This document shows positions 1-37,804 of a stretch of 64,000 nt of DNA, in pieces. Every line of letters starts with the position of its first letter. Position 1 is the first letter of the stretch. The position numbers and the translations under genes were made by a program. Source of the DNA: Strix aluco (Eukaryota > Chordata > Aves > Strigiformes > Strigidae); NCBI RefSeq assembly GCF_031877795.1, contig NC_133934.1:102984610-103048609 (forward strand). The letters are read 5' to 3'. A model generated the notes under the pieces. It ran no database searches. It saw only the letters and a list, made by a program, of their open reading frames with translations, and had not been told where the DNA came from.

Positions 1-2278
1 TTCACCTATTAAATGTCTGTTCAGATGTCTTTTTTTTTCTTCCTTTCTTTTTTTCTTCTTATAAGAGAAGCCCCTGGAATCTCTTAACAACAGGCATTTT
101 CTCCCTTGCTTGGAGCATGGGGTGATGTGTTACCATATATCCACTGAAGCACTATAAACGTGGGACAAGCGTCAAAGCTGGCATGAAGTACAGGGTTTAC
201 ATCAAAAGCAATCCACTGTTGCTGCATGCCACATCACTCCAAGGTTACGTTCTGACCAGACCTTTCCCAGGCACAGACACCTTGCCTGGCCAGCCTGGAT
301 TGGCATCGTGTCCCTGACACAGAAAACTTCTGGGTGCTGTTCAGAATGCCTAGTCCCTTTTAAGAAGCTGACCAACTTCTTGGCCATGTGTGGAGCAACT
401 TTCATCCAAGTTTCCCTGCCTATGACCTCTTTTGCCTTGCTGGGATATCTTTTATCAGTGAATATTAAAACTTTGTTTATGCAGGTGGAGAAGTTGAATG
501 TTTTGCAGCTCAGTTGCACCTACTGGTACTTTTCTGACTAGCCTGCTGGGCAATTGGTGAACTTGGCTGTATCCTCTGTGCTCCAGAGTACGTGCCAGAG
601 AATGGTGGTACTTAAAGCATGTAGATTCCCAAGGAGGTCCTGAAACCCCTCTGCCAATTGCCTGCTAACCTAACACTGTGAGAACCCTTATTTTCTAAAT
701 AATTACTTCAAGCATTGGATCTGCACTTCTCCCGATGCCTCCGCTGCCTGTGTCTTGGCAGGACCCAGCAGCCGACATCTGCCTGAGCCCCTGACATTAT
801 TTGAGTTCCACCTCCTAAGTGCTCCTGCCTTTGAGGGAGAGGGACCACCCACCTGCAACCCACAGGCATCCTCATTGCAGCCCCAGCTACACACTCAAGG
901 GTCCTACCAAATGCACTGGCAGCCACTACACTGGATTTGAAAGAGCAATGACATCATTGCCACTTTATCCCCTTTGTATACTGCATATAATCATTTTGTA
1001 TAATAACTTTCTGCTCTCTGTATGGACCAACCACCAAGACAGAGTGCTTTAATGCAACATGGAGCTCTAATTCTCTCCTTGTTTTAAGGATCTAGTTTTT
1101 CTCCCTGCCATAAAAATGCTATTAAATCTTCTTTTCTTACTTTTTTCTTACTTTGAACTTTGATTCAAGTTCAAGAAGAAAACCAAGCCTTAATTAGTTT
1201 CTCTTCTATTTCACGTGAATACAACATATCTTAAAACACAAAAATATTACCAACATAAAATGTGAATTATTTTCTCTGTCTTTGGGGAAAAAATACGCCA
1301 GCATTTTCCTCACTTTATTGGGGTATCAGCAGCCACTGAGGATGAAGGCAGGCGTTTCCCACGGGTGGTCAAGAGAGTTTACAGCACTGCTACAGGGAAA
1401 TACCAATCCCTCTTGGGTGCTTTGCATGTGGTTAGAAATAGCATGATTGTCAGGTTAATCAAGCCTGAGTTTTTGGCCAAGTGTGAAGTACCAGTCTCTT
1501 TTTTCTTTCTCTTTTCCTTTTCCCTTTCAGATTAAATATGGAATTGTTATGCAGTTTTCATGGATTTCAAAAGTTTTTGTTTTCAGGTTTCCACACTAAT
1601 TGTCCTTTCTTATCTCTGCCATTAGGTCTGGCCAACACCTTGGCCATAGGCTCTGAAGACCCCTCTAGACCCCGAGGTCTCAGAGCAGCTGGGACACATG
1701 CTTGTGGTCATGCAGGACACTGCCTGAGGTTGCCAAAGATCATCCTGGGCCATTCTCCTTGTCAGGATGGCACACAGGGACTCATCCCCAACAGCTTAGC
1801 AGCGGTGGTGAGAGGTGGGCAGTGGCAGGTAGGTGGGCAAAGGTCTTGAGTCCCAGTTAAAAGCATTAAGCTCTTTGGGAATACGACTTTGGAGATGTGT
1901 TTTTCAGAGCTATCAATCAGGTCCATCACAGGCAGCCTCTGTAAAACAGCCCAGGGCTGAGCTTTGCCCCATGGAGGCATTTGATGAGAGATGACATGCA
2001 GCCAAGTTAAACAAATCCAGAGACAGCAACACTGCAATAGCAGCAATTTTATTTCGCAATTTGCATGCTCCTGACTGACATGCAGTAATGCCATGTTGCA
2101 AAACAGCTGGCAGACAACTGGGCAGGAGAGCTGGGGACTGCCATAGTTTACTACAGTGCTGCAGACCACCCTAAGCCTGCTCCCTCATGAGAACAGTGCT
2201 AGTAAGTTTTAGTTATATTATGAGCAGATTCTATACTTCTATGTTTTTCTAACTGCCTCTTCTTCAGTTTACTTAAGG

Positions 2279-2295
2279 AAAAAAAAAAAAAAAAA
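2279..2295 (+). repeat. A17 homopolymer run
   Basis: Seventeen consecutive A. There is no convincing retro-copy upstream, so it is listed only as a simple repeat. Confidence 0.9.
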
Positions 2296-3488
2296 GACAA
2301 CTTCAAAGACTCACCTTTCAGGAACAGTAAATATTTTAACTACAGACCCCTTCCTATGTCAGTCCTGGCAGAGGGAATGAGTCCCTTATGTACACTGGAA
2401 AATGCAACATATCTTTTCTCCGGTAACAGTAGCTAGTGAAAGAGCCTGGAAGGTTAGCTGAGCCGTAACAAAGGCTTGATGGTAAAATTACTGCTGTCTA
2501 AATTATTCTGCTTCCAAAAAATGTGCTATGTGGTTTCATTTTGTAGTCTTTTTCGGAAAAAGAACTGGTTATTATTAACTAATGTTAGTAATCACATTAG
2601 TTGGTAGCAGAGGAGCGAATTTCAGTTTTTTCAAATTAATTCCCCCTGGAAATCAGGCTTCCCTCTAGCTGCACAGGGAAACAAACACACACACACGTGC
2701 CTGCTGAGACCACTGGAGCCTCGGATGCTTTTGTCTTCCCGCTTTCCACCGGCAGTGCTACAGCACTGCGGAGATGTGGCTCTTCCTTGTAGTGGTATCA
2801 CAGCGAGCGAGAGGGAATGGTGAGAGTAACACCTCAACTTTCAGTTGCAACATCCTCTGCCAGGGAACGACCCAGCCTGAAGGGTGGGGGTGGCCGGCCT
2901 CTGCACAGGCTCCCATGGTGGCGTGTGTGCTCAGTGCTGAGCACTCTCCTCAGGATAACTGGGGCTTGGCCTCAAAAGCAGCTTTTCTCTACTGTGAAAG
3001 GAGAGTCTGTCACTATGGCTGACCCAGGCAGAGCAGCAGCAGTGGTGGAGCTGCAGGGACAGCCTCACTCTGCAGAAAGGACGCAAAAATAAAACTGGGA
3101 CAAAACCAGCCATTTGTCATAGGAAGGTGGGACATGAGTTACAGATAGGGGTGGCCAGTGAGGACTGGGTGGTCATGTGGTTTACCCTATAAGGGGTGGC
3201 AAGTCTGTCTACACCAACAGACACCCCCAGGAGCCTTTCTCTTACCTAGTCTTCTGTAAAGCTCACCAGCAATGGCAATGCTATCACCAGCCCATGTAGC
3301 TGGGTCTGGGATCTGCCTGTGCTCACAGCTGAGCAAGGCACTTGGGCACTCCTGGGAGACAGGAGATGTGCGAATGATTGCCCTGTACCAAGGTAGAACA
3401 AGATCCCACTCCTGCCAGCTCCAGCTGCAAGAGCTGCCATGGAAGGCGAAACAACCCCTGCTCATTCCTGTATGCAGCACCATCCTAA

Positions 3489-3517
3489 TTTTTTTTTTTT
3501 TTTTTTTTTAAAAAAAA
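3489..3517. repeat. T21-A8 homopolymer junction
   Basis: A run of 21 T is followed directly by 8 A. The T/A switch makes a small foldback possible and the tract is likely length-variable. A simple repeat with no gene nearby. Confidence 0.9.
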
Positions 3518-6500
3518 CCTTCTCTTTTCACTGCTTCCATGCACTGGAGGGTTTTGAACCTTTAAGTGCTCACAAGATGCAGGCATTACAGTACTGGGTG
3601 CTGCAGCACCCACAGATCACACCCTCAGTTCACAGAGCAGTTTCCTCCCTAACACCAACACCTAAGAGATGGGCACTTCTGAATGCCACATCAGCCAGCA
3701 GCCCAGGCATGCAAACACCTCAGCCAGGCCACCGCTAATGCTGAAGATGGGGCAAAATGCCCTCTTTCTGCACAATTCCAGCTCAATCTGCAGTTCTTGA
3801 ACAGGTGCTGCTCCAAAACTGTGATTCAATACTTCCCAGGGCAGGGTTTTTACTGCAGTGCTGCTGGCTCATCCCTCACACAGCTCCCATATCTACCTGT
3901 GTAATGCTCTGGTCTGAAAGAGAAGCCTGGATGGAAGACGACTGCACTCCCTCTGTGCAGCATCCTGACAGAAGATGTGAATTCAACCCCCTCTGTCAGG
4001 AACAAAGGCAAAGCCTGCAGAGGGTGGTCATGGCTCCATATTATAACCCCTAAATGCATAAACACTTGGGCTCCACTCTCAGCTTTCTGCATCAGATGGC
4101 CCAGCCGATTCCCAGGCTCTTCCACGTCAGCAGGATGCTGTGTCTGGTCACGGCCCACACCAGCAGTGGGCAGCAGTGCCAGTGGCCACTGTTCCCAGGG
4201 TGCTAGGTAAACTTATCCATCACACTCTAGAGCCCACACCACTGTGCTGTGGTGAATTCTTGTGCTAGCCCAGGTCTGCTCTCACCTATTGCTGTCGTGT
4301 CCTGTTAATAGCTAAGCATAACAAAACCAGCCTGCCTGCCACAGCACCACCACCGCTCTATAGGGCAAAGGGGACCTCTTCTGAATAGTGCCATCCCTTC
4401 TGCTGCTTCTTTGCTAAATTGGATGATGATTTCTCAGTTGAGAAATCTGTGCTGCATACAGCATTATAGTGTTTGAAAGATCACACAGCAGCAGCAATGC
4501 TTCATAGCTCATGAGGCATCAGGGACTAGGAAAATGCTCTAAGTCCACAGTTCTGGAAGTTACTAAATAGTAACATCTGTACCAGAGGGGCAAGGCTCGT
4601 AAGGGGAGATAGTACTTTTATTAAGCAGACTGACACAGCTGGGAAAAAAGGGACACATTCAGGCACAGAAATACTTCTGTTTAAATGCACTGGCTCTACT
4701 GTTTGAAGATCTCTTCCCCCTTACATGCTCTAGTTTATCCCTCCATTTCAACTTTACTACTCCAAGGTGTTTTAGCACAAGACACTCAGCAGGTACAAGC
4801 TAATAAAATGTCAAAATTAAAGGAACTAAGAACAGCTGCATGTAATCACAAGTGATCTTCAGAGCTCTATTAGCTTGGACTACAGGGTCTTTCCATGCTT
4901 CTCACCAGCCACCCGTACAATAGACTTTTAAGAGCCAGCCAGATTAAAACTTTCCCAAAACCTTGGGACTAGACAGCCACACTCTGACTCCCCTCCTGCT
5001 AAATCAAGTCTCCAGGGTGTTGGCTAAGACTGGGAACCACAACCTCCCTCCTCTCTCACCTCTAACAGGAAGATTTACCACTGTGGGTGTCCAGCAAAGG
5101 AGCAGACCTGCACGCTGGCACTGACTGGATTTGCCACCACATGAGAATTGCTGTTGACTGTAGTTAGCCTAGTTTAGTTTATTTAGCATCTCCAGCATTG
5201 TCTGAAATAAGCAAACATACAGACAAAATTATCCTCTTTCCACAAGACACATTTTAAAACAAATTTTTTTATCTACACTTTGTAAAAGAGGATGGGAGTT
5301 TTACTAACTCTCTGAAGTGGAAGTACTCCACAGAGACAAAATTATGTGGTAAAAGGGAGCCAACTTTTACTAACTTCTCTTCCACTGTCACACTACTTTG
5401 TGATTTTTAGTGCAACCTCTGATATCAGATGCATTCTCAAGAGTCATGGGAATTGTCAGTGCAAGTATATTTAGCCATATCCCTTTGGGTAGATGGGGAG
5501 GAAAAAGACCCCTAAATAGCTGTAAGATAACAATTACTGCAAACATATTTGCTTAGAGAAAGTTTAGTCAGAGTTCTGAGAAAATACAAGTCCTTGGCAG
5601 CTAGATGGCTGATGGCCAGCTTCTTCTCGAGCTGTCCCTACTAATCGTTATTGAGGAGCACACTCAGGAGAGAAACCCCTCTGCTTTCCTTGGGTCATCT
5701 CCACGTGCTCTAAACACTCCTTGGTGCAAAGGCAATGCTTAAAGAAGTGGCAAATTATCTAGAATTCTCTCCCCTCTTTAAACAAAAAAAAGTCAAATCC
5801 AAGCCCTGGATAGCGTCTTTTCCATTGGGGGGGGGTGGGTAGAAATTCCCAGTAGTCATAATATTGAAAAAAAAAAATCAAAAAGTTCACAGCACTTTAA
5901 TAGACAAGTGAAAATGTCCTGGCTTTCATTCAATTGCAATGTTAGTATGAGTGGGGAGAAGCCTCCCCCACAGCTGCAGGAGAAAACTGTGGGACTCACA
6001 CTGGAAAAGTAGCAGGGGGAGGATGTGAACACTGTTAAAAATAAAACTTATCAGACAATTGAATCGTGAGAATGTTATCTGGTTCAACAGGAGTGTGAAA
6101 ACAAATAGGCATTTCAAGAAGAGGGTCACTAGCAAGGTAAATAACTTCAAAATAGCAGGAAGTGACCAAGAAAATGTGCCAAGCTGATGGCAACAAACAG
6201 CCCTCCCCAACAGCAGTGGACAGTGGCAGCCACGGATTACAGTGTCACCTCTGTGCAGTGCCACACCCTTCATTCAGCTGTGTGGCACTGCACCCACCCA
6301 CCACAACCCTGGCCATGGTAAAACACAAGACTGAAAAGATTTGTACAGGACAACGTTTAACATGACCCAGTGTTTATTGATTCCTGCCACATTTATTTAT
6401 TTTTAATAGTAACAGGAACACAAATGTGATGTATGGTAAAATACTACTAGGGGTTTCTGTATCAATCCAATGCAAAGTGCCAGCATTGTTGACCAGCATA

Positions 6501-8429
6501 CAACCTGACAAGAGAAGATGTAGTCATAACTCACTCTCAGATATCTGCTGGGAGTACATCACAATCCAAGTAGAACTAGTTATTTGCCTGCAAATAGACA
6601 CATTTTCTTCTAGATGCAAGTGGTGTTAGAGCCAGCTATTTTGCAACAATAAATGCATATAATATATTCCAACATTTTAAAAAGAGCAATAGGAAAGGAC
6701 TAAAACTGTTTAAAGAGACAAGGAAAAAAGAGTGGATCTTCTCAGACACTATTTTGCAGAGACCATTCCTCATAGAACCAGAAGCAATCTAGAGAAAATA
6801 AGACCTATTAGAGGCTACTTTGCTCAAAAGGCCAGTGGTTTAAGAATAAAAATAGCCTTTTGATTTTCAGTACTGTCTCCTGGCCTTTTTCTTCCCTGCA
6901 CTACAAAAAACACCTGTTGGAAATTGTGTCTTGGTGGCTCTGCATAATTTTTAATGCAATTGCATTTGTAAAGGCAACCATATTTCTTAGAAAGCCATGA
7001 AAAACTTGCATGACACATACATGTGGCATGTAACATCTTCACAGATATGAATGATGAAGGCACATTACCTAAAGGTTGGGGAAAAAAAACCCCACACAAC
7101 AAAAGTTTTGGAGGACTGAAAATTAAATGCCTTGGAGAAAACACTCTTTTTTACAACTGGGTGACAAGTGCTGTTTAGCCATAGATGTTTCAAACAGTTT
7201 ACCATGAAGACAAAACACAAGCAGTCTCCCTGAAATGCCCTCCCTGCTGCAGCAGCCTGCTTTCCCCTACAGTTCTTCAGACAATTTTATTCTTCCAGAG
7301 CAGTTTGCAACAATTCCAGAGACAGGCAAGAGGAATCTTTGTAGAAAACATCAAGCCTGTGGATTCCTACATAACCAACTCACCCACCCCAATTAAACTA
7401 CAGCATCTTCAAGGAGATCTTCCCACTGATCTGGAAACAGGGTAAAGGACTGGAACAGAGAACTGAGGAATTGGTTTCAAAATCCTGTGCCCTCAACTTT
7501 TTTGTACTTAGTTATATGTGTTAATAAAGAAAAAGACAATGCCCTCTGCCACAGAATAATTGATCTCTCCTCTATCTAGATCAGGAAGATATTGGCTAAA
7601 AATAAAAATATATACTTTATTTACAATAAATGCATCTATACTGCTCCATGCTCCATCCACCACACACATGTTGCTGACCACTGCTGAAGCCAGGTGGTAG
7701 CAATAGTGGTAACTGAAGTACCTTTCTTTTTCAACCTTTCCACAAAGCCTTTCCCCTCCCACCCCATTGTTTTTCCACTGTTCTAGGCTCCAGTGAGATG
7801 TGTGCTAACATCTTTCTAGTGCATTTTTTTTTAAGGTTACAGTTTCTAAAGGCAAAGCAAGACTTGCTCCACTCTGTTTTAGTTGTCTTTGCCCCTTTTT
7901 AAATCATGTAGGAGTTTCAAATTTACATGCCATTATCAGCTTTGCATAGCAATACCACAGGTTGGGTTCTCCCACCCCCCCCTTTAACTAATAATCCTGT
8001 GGATCCCCTTTTTCAATACCTCCCATCTTTCAGAAGGTTACCTCTCACTCTCAGGGAAGAGCCCTAACTCTTTCTCCACCCACATGAACATTGCAGAATG
8101 AGAATTTCAAGTTACCGTTAAGTTTCCTTCAAGTCTATGTTGCACTACTTAGAAGCAACTGTAGAGGAATAACGTTTTTCCTAACATTAAAGGACATTTA
8201 TCAGATTGTCTTTTTCTAGTCTTGAGTTATAAGAATATTTTTCACACATGTTCCCTCATATTCCTTTCTTAAGGTGCACAGTGGTCAGGCTGAACAAAGT
8301 CCAGCCCATAAGACCAGAGCTGGATCTCTGGGAGAAGCCAGAGAGAATGAGGGGTTTCTTAGTACTACTGTACTTACATTCAGAATTCAAGGACAGGCTG
8401 AAGGATGCCCATTTTAAGAGACAGAACTG

Positions 8430-10105
8430 CTTCAAAAAATCCTCTATTTTATTACCATTTTTTATGTCATGAAAGTTAGTTCTTTTCTGTCCTATGCAGC
8501 TGTTACCCTTCTATACCCTTTAATAGTTGCCATTGCACGCTACCTTCTCATTGGTTAGCTCAAGTGCGACAGAGGTGGTCCGCAGACCCACCACAAGCAC
8601 GACAGCCCGGCACAGCACGGTGAGCTGGTGCAGGGGCCAGCAGTTCAGACAGACCACCTTCACCACTGCGGGCAGGTGGCCCAGGAAAATATGGGACACT
8701 GAAGAGGGCATCTATTTGGAACATTTAGTAGGGTCTGACATGCACACTGACAACATGAGCCAAAAATGAATGCAAGTGAGTGTATTAGGTTGAGAACAAT
8801 TAGTGAGAGTGATAAATATATCTATTGCCAGCTCCCAGCTCCATTAAGAGCTATTCTGAACTGCATAGTAAGTGCTGGTTGTAGAAGCTTAGGCAGATTG
8901 GAGATAGCTCACCAGTTGCTCATGAGTCTAAATTTTAAAGAAAAAAAACTGATTAAAAAAATGTGTGCTTTGCCATTTGAGTAACTCTGATCTCACGCTT
9001 GGGCATAGCAGTAGTTACCTGGTATAACAGATCAATTGAAACAGAATCACTGTTTCATTCATTACATACACATGCAAAGTTAAACAATTGTGTTAACTAA
9101 GGATAAGCAGCATAGAAATCAAGTCTAAGTTACCCATTATTTACCATACATTTGTCAGACTGACAGACATATCTTTTCTTTTCATATTCATATCTGTGTC
9201 ATACAAAACATAGTAGATGGAGAAATCATGAAAGTAACACTTAACCCTACATGTCATTGGCCTTTAATGCCAATGCATATTGTGTCATCAGCCTTCCAAG
9301 TTTACCAAACATTTGGGAGAAAACAGATGCTTTCCAAACCATGAAAATAGAAGACTTACAACCCATCCTGCTCAGAACTAAAAGGAAATGGTTTTACAAA
9401 GTTGTGGACAGATGCATAACTATTTCCCCCTCAGTCCTGGGATAGAAAGGGCAGCACAGCTGCATGGCTAGAACTTGACTCTTGAAAAGCAAACAAAATC
9501 CAGGAAATGCGATGATTGTGTAGACAAAAATCTGTTTGGAAAGTCGTGCTATTGAAGACCTGAGCCAATGTTCTGTGCAGCGAAGTGATTAACAGTACAA
9601 TCAACCGCCCCATGTGGGACAGACCATAAGATGACACTCTACAAAAATCCAGTTTAATTTCACATTTCCAAAATCTCTCCTTGCCCATTAGCAGTCTGCC
9701 ACAGATTTTAAACTTGTAAAGCTCCTTCCCATTGAGCTAGATTTTTTTTCCCCCCTATAAAGTGCAAATAAGACTCAGGTTTTTACCACTAGTTCAAATG
9801 ATCATTATCTTGGTTACAAGAGTGATCAAAAGCCAGTTGGCTGAGCCACTACCACTAGGCTTAGTGATTTTATTTTTTTTTTAACCCTGGTTACTTTTTC
9901 CAGCAAAAGGCAAAGAGAAAACAAGTGTTCCTTCTGCCAGATGCAGGCATGACAGGAGGCTGCCTTAAGTACCATCGATATAAGATGCGCATGCTAGACA
10001 CCACCAGTGCCTTCTTGTGCATAACAAGAATTTGCCCTTGTTCACTGGAAATGGAAGTCATCTTTGGGAATCTTATTTCCTCACAAAGAGTTCAGGAACA
10101 GTTGA
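8430..10105 (-). other. EGLN3: Probable EGLN3 3'UTR with candidate poly(A) signals
   Basis: Non-coding sequence follows the stop codon on the EGLN3 strand. Candidate hexamers on that strand are AATAAA at 9874-9869, ATTAAA at 8524-8519 and AATAAA at 8453-8448; more distal AATAAA lie at 7621-7616 and 6378-6373. The end at about 8,430 is chosen because a 3'UTR of about 1.7 kb is the usual size for this gene as recalled. Several AUUUA-type pentamers are present. The true end cannot be fixed from sequence alone and more than one may be used. Confidence 0.5.
8520..8711 (-). other. GC-rich 63-codon open frame in the EGLN3 3' region, unrecognised
   Basis: A sharply bounded GC- and CpG-containing block of about 190 bp inside AT-rich DNA, open on the EGLN3 strand from ATG at 8,711 to TAA at 8,520. 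The predicted peptide is hydrophobic (leucine, valine and cysteine rich, for example HLPAVVKVVCLNCWPLH) and matches no family I recognise. The block also contains a short stem (GGTGG..CCACC around 8,571-8,592). It ends at an ATTAAA on the same strand. It may be a conserved 3'UTR element, a fragment of a retro-copy, or chance; coding status is unproven. Confidence 0.3.
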
Positions 10106-36070
<25,965 letters not shown>

Positions 36071-36640
36071 GGCGCGGTGGGGACGGGCGCGCCGCTGGGC
36101 GCCGGCAATGCCCACCGAGCCGCCGCCGGCTCCAGACCGAGCCGGGCAGGGGGTCCGCCACGGCGCGGCGCGGGGCCAGGCCAGGCGAGGCGAGGCGAGG
36201 CAAAACTTTCGCCGCGGCGGGCTGGGCTGCGCCGCCCTCCGCGGCCCGGCGGTGCTGCCGGAGCCCGCGCTGCTGCTGCTGCCCGAGCAGCGCGCGGGAA
36301 CCCCCGGGCCGTGCGGGGAGGGCGCCCGGCAGCCCCCGCCCGGTTTCTGGGGGAGGCGGCAGCCGGCCCCGCGCGGACGGATACGCCGGCTACGTGCGGG
36401 ATGTGTGCTCGCCCCGCCGCCCGCTCGCGCGGCGCCGCCGCACGTGGGAGGAGCCCGCCCGGCGCGGCGCGGCTCGGATCGCCCCGCCCACCACGGCCCA
36501 GACAGCCAATCGGCTGCCGCGAGGCGTGGCCGCCCCGCGGGGAACGGGCGGCGGGGGCTTCTACACGTGCGCGCGGAGGGCGTGGCCTCCGGCCCGGCGA
36601 GCCCCGCCTCCCCGGGGAGTGGGCGTGGCCAGCGCCATTG
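36071..36640 (-). promoter_or_regulatory. EGLN3: EGLN3 5'UTR and TATA-less promoter with HIF core motifs
   Basis: No TATA box is seen; the region is a CpG-island promoter. A CCAAT sequence on the plus strand at 36,506-36,510 can bind NF-Y in either orientation. GC boxes include GCCCCGCC at 36,481-36,488 and GGGCGTGG near 36,621-36,628. HIF core motifs are TACGTGCG at 36,391-36,398, CACGTG at 36,441-36,446, CACGTG at 36,564-36,569 and GCGTGG at 36,580-36,585. Transcription probably starts between about 36,250 and 36,500, but the start cannot be placed from sequence. Confidence 0.7.
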
Positions 36641-36657
36641 AGGAATTCTCCCCTCGC

Positions 36658-36767
36658 ATGTCGGCGGCGCCGCGGCCCCCCCGGCCCCGGGGGCACCGGC
36701 ACCCCGCCTCGCCCTGCCCTGCCCTGCCCCGCCCCGCCGGGCCTCCGGGGCTGCTGGGCTAGTCCAG
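36658..36767 (+). other. Possible first exon of a divergent transcript
   Basis: On the strand opposite EGLN3, just upstream of its promoter, there is a strong donor, CAG|GTGAGGT, with the exon edge at 36,767. A short frame from ATG at 36,658 (MSAAPRPPRP..) ends in TAG at 36,760-36,762, five bases before that edge, so a coding role is unlikely. CpG-island promoters often fire in both directions, and a non-coding antisense or divergent RNA is the most reasonable reading. No second exon was identified. Confidence 0.25.
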
Positions 36768-37024
36768 GTGAGGTATGCCGATGCCCCCCCGGGGTTCTCC
36801 TGCCGCCTCTGATATCTGCCTCCCGCAGTTTCAGCACCAGACGGAAGTATCTCATTAGGCGGCAGGTACAGCTCTTCTGCGCGAGGAACGCACTATTTTT
36901 TAAAAGGTTCATCTAATAAAATAGTATTTCCCTAATTATTTACCCCATAGGGCCCGCCAGGTCGTTTGGTGGGAAACACCTCGCGGACTGTCGGCGACTC
37001 CGTGCCACGCCGCGACAGCGTGCG

Positions 37025-37804
37025 TCAAGCCGTGACAAACTTCGTTCCTCTCTTCCCAACGAAAATGCGCCTTGCCCTGGCGTAACCGTTTTTCGGTGGC
37101 ACCGGCCGGCACCGCTCTTCAGCCCGTCCCTGACGGAACAGCATGCCTTCAGTTAAAAATGCCTCATGAACAGCAGAAAGTGAGTAACTACTCAACTCCG
37201 CAACGTGCCCACGATTTGCTAAACAAACAAACAAAGAAAAAAACAAAGCGCGCCTCCACAGAAGCCCAAACTCCAGCAAAGACACATCATGGAGAGACGC
37301 TGTCTGCGGGCAAACCGGGCTGGAAACTCTGCGGGATGAGGCGTCCCCGCCTAACCCGTGTCGCTGAGGTGACCGACATCGCGCCCCACGCCAGTTCTGC
37401 CACCCCGCAGCCACCCGTGTGACCAGCCACCCGTCCCGCACGGCGGCGGCCCATGCTGCCCCACGCGCGCCGTGGCCCCGTGGCCCCACGCCCCCCCGCG
37501 CGGGCTCAGCGGCCGCCTGGGCCCCCCGCGGGAAGGAAGGGGGGGCCGTGCCCCACGGGACGCCGCTCGCACACCGGTGGAGCCCCGCGCCGTGGCACGG
37601 CGGCAGGTCACGGCGCGGGACCTCCATCGCTTCAGCTGGAACCCGGCACATTTCACCCCCATAAAAGGCAAAACCCACGCTGGTTATTTTCTTCCCCTTC
37701 AGGTTGCGAATCCCGTCAGGGTTACAGGCACCCCGAGCCGCTAGTGCTGCTTGAGCTGCAAACTCCAGGCCCCGACACAGGCGGGAGCGGGTCACGTATC
37801 CCAC
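37025..37804 (-). other. 259-codon open frame upstream of EGLN3, unrecognised
   Basis: An uninterrupted frame from ATG at 37,804 on the EGLN3 strand, running from the upstream CpG lobe into less GC-rich sequence. The composition is Ala, Gly and Arg rich in the GC part and hydrophobic (RALFFSLFVCLANRGH) in the AT-richer part. I recognise no domain and no family. GC-rich DNA readily gives frames of this length, so it is most likely chance; it is listed because it is the longest frame not overlapping a known exon. Confidence 0.12.

Larger units (their letters stand above)
1..8429. other. Intergenic DNA beyond the EGLN3 3' end, no gene recognised
   Basis: AT-rich to moderately GC sequence. Open frames are all under 140 codons, lie on both strands and have no recognisable domain. 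Homopolymer runs are present at 2,279-2,295 (A17) and 3,489-3,517 (T21 followed by A8), with a G9 run near 5,827. The part from 6,370 to 8,430 could belong to a longer EGLN3 3'UTR if the distal poly(A) signals are used. No CR1 copy was recognised here. Confidence 0.6.

Noticed and set aside
1762-2169. 135-codon minus-strand frame near the left end
   Set aside because: No domain, cysteine- and leucine-rich random look, and overlapping frames on both strands.
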